This document shows positions 60,174 through 64,000 of a stretch of 64,000 nucleotides of DNA, in pieces. Origin of the DNA: an uncultured Clostridia bacterium (GTDB taxonomy: Bacteria > Bacillota > Clostridia > Lachnospirales > Lachnospiraceae). The stretch spans positions 1-64,000 of the forward strand of contig CAMWKO010000002.1 of assembly GCA_947174885.1 (NCBI GenBank), read 5' to 3'. The stretch's first letter is position 1; each line of letters begins with the position of its first letter. Under the pieces are notes generated by a model that made no database searches, was not told the origin of the DNA, and worked only from the letters and a program-made list of their open reading frames with translations. The translations under genes and the position numbers were made by a program.

Positions 60174-61094
60174 CTACATATTAAAAGCTTCCGGAAGAAG
60201 ATTCTTTAGTGCGATTTCTTTTATTTCTCCTTTATTATTACTCAGAATAACTATGAGATTTTCATTAAATTCAGATAAAAACTGCCTGCATATTCCACAT
60301 GGGTATGTAAAATCTCCCAATGAGGATACTATTGCAATTTTTACAAAATCTTTACATCCTTCAGATATTGATTTTACTGCCGCACACCTTTCAGCACATA
60401 TGGTTGCACCATATGAAGCATTCTCAACATTACAGCCTGTAAATATCTGTCCTGTTTTAGTGGCAATTGCTGCTCCTACTTTAAATTGTGAATATGGAGA
60501 ATAGGCATTATTCATAGCTTTTTTTGCTTCCAGTATCAGGTCCATATTGTCTATATCCGCTTTTGATGATTTAATCTCTGAATTAAAATCTGTATCTCTT
60601 GTAATACCCAGACTTAAAAGAAGCTCCTTCTGCATCTTCTCCATTTCTGACTGCTCGTCCGCTTCCATATGGTCATATCCGAACAGATGAAGCATACTAT
60701 GTGCCACCAGAAATCCTAACTCTCTTTTTGTACTATGTCCATATTCTTCAGCCTGCAATATTACTTTATCTTTAGAAATAACTATATCTCCCAGTATCAG
60801 TTCTCCACTGTCAGGATCAAAGCAATCGTTGTATTCATCCCCGTCTAATATGCTAAAATCTCCAGCGGTCTCATAGTTCACCATTGGAAATGACAGTACA
60901 TCCGTAGCTTTATCTATATTTCTATGCTCTTTATTTATAGTATGTATTGCTTCATTATCAACTATTGTCACATTAACTACAGCCTCATACGGACACTTTA
61001 CATAATCTATTGATGCATTTACTACATCACATATTAATTTTTCATAGTCAAAGCCAAATAACTCATCTGTTTCATTTTCAATATTAATCTCCAT
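60174..61094 (-). CDS. ybeY-cdd: Fusion of endoribonuclease YbeY and cytidine deaminase
   Basis: 306 residues in one uninterrupted frame. Residues 1-165 are YbeY, with RNIDKATDVLSFPM and the zinc site HSMLHLFGYDH (His about 132, 136 and 142), a 16S rRNA maturation factor. A linker of about 20 residues follows. Residues 185-306 are cytidine deaminase: NAYSPYSQFKVGAAI, the CAER zinc/catalytic site (about 233-236) and PCGICRQ (266, 269). These are usually separate neighbouring genes. The start overlaps the HD gene's stop by 11 bases, with TTAGGAGG as ribosome site. Confidence 0.93.
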   Translation of the reverse strand: MEINIENETDELFGFDYEKLICDVVNASIDYVKCPYEAVVNVTIVDNEAIHTINKEHRNIDKATDVLSFPMVNYETAGDFSILDGDEYNDCFDPDSGELILGDIVISKDKVILQAEEYGHSTKRELGFLVAHSMLHLFGYDHMEADEQSEMEKMQKELLLSLGITRDTDFNSEIKSSKADIDNMDLILEAKKAMNNAYSPYSQFKVGAAIATKTGQIFTGCNVENASYGATICAERCAAVKSISEGCKDFVKIAIVSSLGDFTYPCGICRQFLSEFNENLIVILSNNKGEIKEIALKNLLPEAFNM

Positions 61095-62325
61095 TTTTAC
61101 CTCCTAATGCTTCAACCTTCTTCTCCCTTGCATCTATAATAGTTTTTACTATTTTATTGTACTCTTCTATTGTAATACCTGACTTGTCTAAATATCCGGC
61201 AACCAGTCTGCTCATAATAGCCTTTTCAAATATGTCTTTTGCTTCAAACTCATCCGCTTTTTTTGAGCTATAGTAATTATATGCATTAATACCTGTATCT
61301 ATCATCAAAATAATAGCACATTCCTTACTTTTTGCCACTCCGAACTTTATATTATGTCCTGCAATAATATCTACAATCTCTCTTGGAAACTGATTTTTCT
61401 TCGCAAAGGCTACACCTTCATTTACATAATCACTTCCGAATACTTTCCCTATTTCATGGTATAACCCGCCTACATAAGCAATATATTCATCTGCACCTAT
61501 TTTTTTAGCACATTCCTTTGCAATATCTGCTACTTCCTTTGAATGGTAATAAGTAGAAATTGACTTTGATTTTAAATATTTTAACGGTTTATAATTTTCC
61601 TGTGTCATCTGCTTTAAAGCATAAGGAGATGTTCCCTTTTCAATAAATCTTTCATATACTAATTCTACTGTTAAATATACTAACACTCCAATTATACATC
61701 CAAGTGTGCCTACAAAAATAAATGATATTTTTTCGTACTCAATATATACCTCATCACAATATATTCTAAATACTCCGTTTAGAATCATATTAAAAACAAC
61801 AAGTGCCAAAGCTCCGCTATACTTTATAATTTTTTTTGAACCTCTTGATGCCATAAGACAGCTAAAAGTTCCTGTAAGTAACATAATGATAGTAAAGAAA
61901 AATTCCGGCTCTGATGCCATTGAAAAAAACGCAAAGCCACATATACCTGCATTTGTCACGATACCTACAGAGAGATTTGTAAAAAATACTGTAAGCATAA
62001 CTATTGCAATATATGGTCTGTACTCATAAGGCATAAGCATTATAACCGCTGTAAATATAAGTATAAAATGATACAGCAGTACAGTTTTGAAACCGCTTAC
62101 CTTGGTAAACAGCATATAAAAGTAAGGTATCAAAATAGAAATAGTCATAAATATCACAACCGCTGTTCTTTCATTTGGCCATAGCATTTCATAGTATACC
62201 TTTGAAGTCAGATAACTTATAAATGCAGATACTGCTACTATATATACTGTCATTATTATTTTAAATATAGGATTTTCAAAATAATCTGTAATCTTATTTT
62301 TTTTTGTGTTTTTCATAAATCTCAT
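61084..62325 (-). CDS. Shortened 7TM-HD protein (YqfF/PgpH position)
   Basis: 413 residues, against about 700 for YqfF/PgpH. The extracellular 7TMR-HDED domain is absent; about seven transmembrane helices cover residues 20-225. The C-terminal HD domain (about 255-395) has His261, His290-Glu291 (LYHEIGK in place of LYHDIGK), His324 (AGHN, where PgpH has HH) and Asp343. PgpH degrades cyclic di-AMP; activity here is doubtful with these changes. The start at 62325 overlaps phoH by 32 bases; an ATG three codons later is possible. Confidence 0.82.
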   Translation of the reverse strand: MRFMKNTKKNKITDYFENPIFKIIMTVYIVAVSAFISYLTSKVYYEMLWPNERTAVVIFMTISILIPYFYMLFTKVSGFKTVLLYHFILIFTAVIMLMPYEYRPYIAIVMLTVFFTNLSVGIVTNAGICGFAFFSMASEPEFFFTIIMLLTGTFSCLMASRGSKKIIKYSGALALVVFNMILNGVFRIYCDEVYIEYEKISFIFVGTLGCIIGVLVYLTVELVYERFIEKGTSPYALKQMTQENYKPLKYLKSKSISTYYHSKEVADIAKECAKKIGADEYIAYVGGLYHEIGKVFGSDYVNEGVAFAKKNQFPREIVDIIAGHNIKFGVAKSKECAIILMIDTGINAYNYYSSKKADEFEAKDIFEKAIMSRLVAGYLDKSGITIEEYNKIVKTIIDAREKKVEALGGKNGD

Positions 62326-63259
62326 ATGCCTTTACAATTTTTTGAACTAACGGATGACGGACTACATCCAGGTTTGTAAGCTTAATTATTTCTATATCCT
62401 CTATATTCTCCAAAACCTTTACTGCTGTTTCAAGACCGGAAGCCTGTCCCTTTGGTAGATCCTTTTGTGTAAGGTCACCTGTCACTACAATCTTTGAAGA
62501 GAAACCGATTCTTGTAAGAAACATCTTCATCTGCGCAGGTGTAGTATTCTGTGCCTCATCTAATATAATAAATGCATTATCAAGTGTTCTGCCTCTCATA
62601 TATGCAAGCGGGGCAACCTCTATTAAACCTTTCTCCGAATTATGAATAAAACTGTCTGCACCCATTATCTGATACAGTGCATCATATAGCGGTCTAAGAT
62701 ACGGATCTACTTTACTTTGCAAATCCCCCGGCAAAAATCCAAGATTTTCTCCTGCTTCTATAGCAGGTCTTGTAAGAATAATTCTGTTAACTTCATTATT
62801 CTTAAATGCTTCTATTGCCATAGCCATAGCAAGGTATGTCTTACCTGTCCCTGCCGGTCCTATTCCAATCGTTATTGTATTTTTCTTTATGGCATCTGTA
62901 TATTTCTTTTGGTTTAATGTTTTTGGTTTGATAGGCTTTCCACTAACAGTTCTGGTCAATATATCACTGTCGATATCAACTATTTTTTCAGTTTTGCCCT
63001 CCATCGATAAGGCTATGGCGTACTCTACATTTTGCTCCGTAATAGTGTTACCGCGTATTGACAGTGTAAGAAGATTGTTTATTACTTCTTCTGCCCTCTT
63101 TACCTGGGCTTTTTCTCCTGTAATTTTAACTGTATCATTTCTATATATGATAGATACATATAATGTCTTTTCTATTTTCTTTGCAAATTCATCAAAACTC
63201 CCAAATATATTCTGGCTATGAACTGCTGACATATTTTCAATCGTAGCTATTTCACTCAT
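62294..63259 (-). CDS. phoH: PhoH family ATPase
   Basis: 321 residues. An N-terminal KH-like region (VSIIYRNDTVKITGEKAQVK) precedes the P-loop GIGPAGTGKTYLAMAMAIEA, LTRPAIEAGENLGFLPGDLQ and Walker B FIILDEAQNTTPAQMKMF. Its role, probably RNA-related, is not settled. It sits between yqfD and the HD gene, ahead of ybeY, as usual in Firmicutes. Confidence 0.94.
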   Translation of the reverse strand: MSEIATIENMSAVHSQNIFGSFDEFAKKIEKTLYVSIIYRNDTVKITGEKAQVKRAEEVINNLLTLSIRGNTITEQNVEYAIALSMEGKTEKIVDIDSDILTRTVSGKPIKPKTLNQKKYTDAIKKNTITIGIGPAGTGKTYLAMAMAIEAFKNNEVNRIILTRPAIEAGENLGFLPGDLQSKVDPYLRPLYDALYQIMGADSFIHNSEKGLIEVAPLAYMRGRTLDNAFIILDEAQNTTPAQMKMFLTRIGFSSKIVVTGDLTQKDLPKGQASGLETAVKVLENIEDIEIIKLTNLDVVRHPLVQKIVKAYEIYEKHKKK

Positions 63260-63271
63260 GTATCTTCTCCT

Positions 63272-64000
63272 CTAGTCAACTTCTTTCAAAACAACTATAT
63301 CACCTTTTGCCACAAAGTAGCCATCAGTATTTTCTATTTTAACATTATTCTCTATAATCTGTATACTTTTTTCATCTAAATTTTCCAAAAAATAATTAAA
63401 ATTCTCATTAAGTATAGATATACATTCAGATTTATCATATTCATCATCATAAATTTCATATTCTTTTTCAGTACAGGTGTACATGTAAACAGGTAAATAG
63501 AAATTATCAGTGAGCTTTAGCTGCTTTACATTATATACATAATCACTTGTATTATTCTTATTTCCAAAAAAGTCAATATCTATCATTTTATCAAATATAA
63601 CAAATTTGTAGCTTGTATCCTCATCCAGATATTTCTTATTTTTATATCCTATAGATATTTTATCATAATACTCATACACTACCAGCTCATATATAGTTCC
63701 GTCCGCCACTACATCTTTTGTATCTATAACAGTACCGCTGTCATCTACTATATCATAATTTCCTTTAATAAGCACATCTCCCGCCTTTACAAGATCTCCT
63801 GCCTTTACCATTGGAGTCCCGCTTCTCGTAACTATACTGTCAATTATACCATCCTCTTTTGCCAATATATCCTTAAAATCATTTTTATTATCATTAATAT
63901 TTTCTATATTGAAATTTTCTTTAATATGTATAATCAATCTGGTTCCCGTAAGTTCTACGGACACCCAGGTAATATCAAAATATTCATTTCTGATTGCCCT
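63272..64000 (-). CDS. yqfD: Sporulation protein YqfD, N-terminus outside window
   Basis: 243 residues of the C-terminal part are visible; the frame is open to the edge (FDITWVSVELTGTRLIIHIK). The block DSIVTRSGTPMVKAGDLVKA GDVL is the family mark, followed by a variable region ending in DIVVLKEVD. YqfD is needed for sporulation in Bacillus with unknown mechanism and always precedes phoH. The N-terminal membrane part must lie beyond the window. Confidence 0.88.
   Translation of the reverse strand, partial: RAIRNEYFDITWVSVELTGTRLIIHIKENFNIENINDNKNDFKDILAKEDGIIDSIVTRSGTPMVKAGDLVKAGDVLIKGNYDIVDDSGTVIDTKDVVADGTIYELVVYEYYDKISIGYKNKKYLDEDTSYKFVIFDKMIDIDFFGNKNNTSDYVYNVKQLKLTDNFYLPVYMYTCTEKEYEIYDDEYDKSECISILNENFNYFLENLDEKSIQIIENNVKIENTDGYFVAKGDIVVLKEVD

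Overview
The window is a stretch of conserved core chromosome from a low-GC, Gram-positive anaerobe of the class Clostridia. The best fit is Lachnospiraceae: clostridial gene strings are present (rpmB/yloU/fakA/recG, DUF512-der-plsY-gpsA, radC-mreBCD-mrdA-minCDE-rodA-mgsA, yqfD-phoH-HD-ybeY), MetH is split, and sporulation-associated families occur (YtfJ/GerW, YqfD, a SpoVB-type flippase, a BofC-like protein). The genus cannot be fixed from sequence alone. All but two of about 58 genes lie on the minus strand; only rpmB and a DUF378 gene are on the plus strand. That suggests one replichore with the minus strand leading. No tRNA, rRNA, CRISPR, prophage or intact insertion sequence was seen.

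Reading along transcription (right to left): yqfD (cut by the window edge), phoH, a shortened 7TM-HD protein and a YbeY-cytidine deaminase fusion (64000-60174); then a SpoVB-like flippase, a BofC-like membrane protein and two FAD oxidoreductases (60076-54705). proB heads an operon with an unknown gene, DUF896, 5-formyl-THF cyclo-ligase, proA and miaB (54566-48997). Next come a SulP transporter, a zinc-ribbon membrane protein, mutS, mutL, miaA and an aluminium-resistance/methionine-gamma-lyase-like PLP enzyme (48934-39117). The cell-shape and division block radC-mreBCD-mrdA-minCDE-rodA-mgsA follows (39055-29534), with a near-consensus promoter before minC. Then prs, a DUF512 radical-SAM protein, der, plsY, gpsA and a MalT-like LuxR regulator (28747-20449); DUF2442, cardiolipin synthase and lysA (20360-17102). 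A one-carbon/methionine operon follows: two unknown proteins, DUF2953, GerW, a 47-residue membrane peptide, metF, the MetH activation domain, metH and a YkgJ-type protein (16943-9219). Last are rpmB, yloU-fakA, recG, ddl-murF, a membrane-anchored CBM2-like protein and a partial zinc-ribbon protein (9116-1).

The metabolic logic is mostly housekeeping: wall precursors (ddl, murF), elongation and septum placement (mre, min, mrdA, rodA), phospholipid synthesis (plsY, gpsA, cls, fakA), methyl transfer (metF, metH, activation domain, fthC), proline synthesis and mismatch repair.

No new multi-gene system is evident. The least explained material lies between genes: (1) a repeat in at least three copies (25972-26058, 56290-56382, 60063-60164) that forms hairpins, supplies the Shine-Dalgarno of the next gene and, in two copies, encodes a conserved 28-30 residue micro-ORF overlapping that gene's start; (2) a 185-bp multi-stem palindrome with 36-bp inverted termini flanked by 10-bp direct repeats (28914-29118), which looks like a MITE; (3) a family of TACCATA-bounded palindromes with covarying stems (6294-6492 and 43649-43712). 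Among proteins, the YbeY-Cdd fusion and the shortened HD protein with an HE in place of HD stand out.
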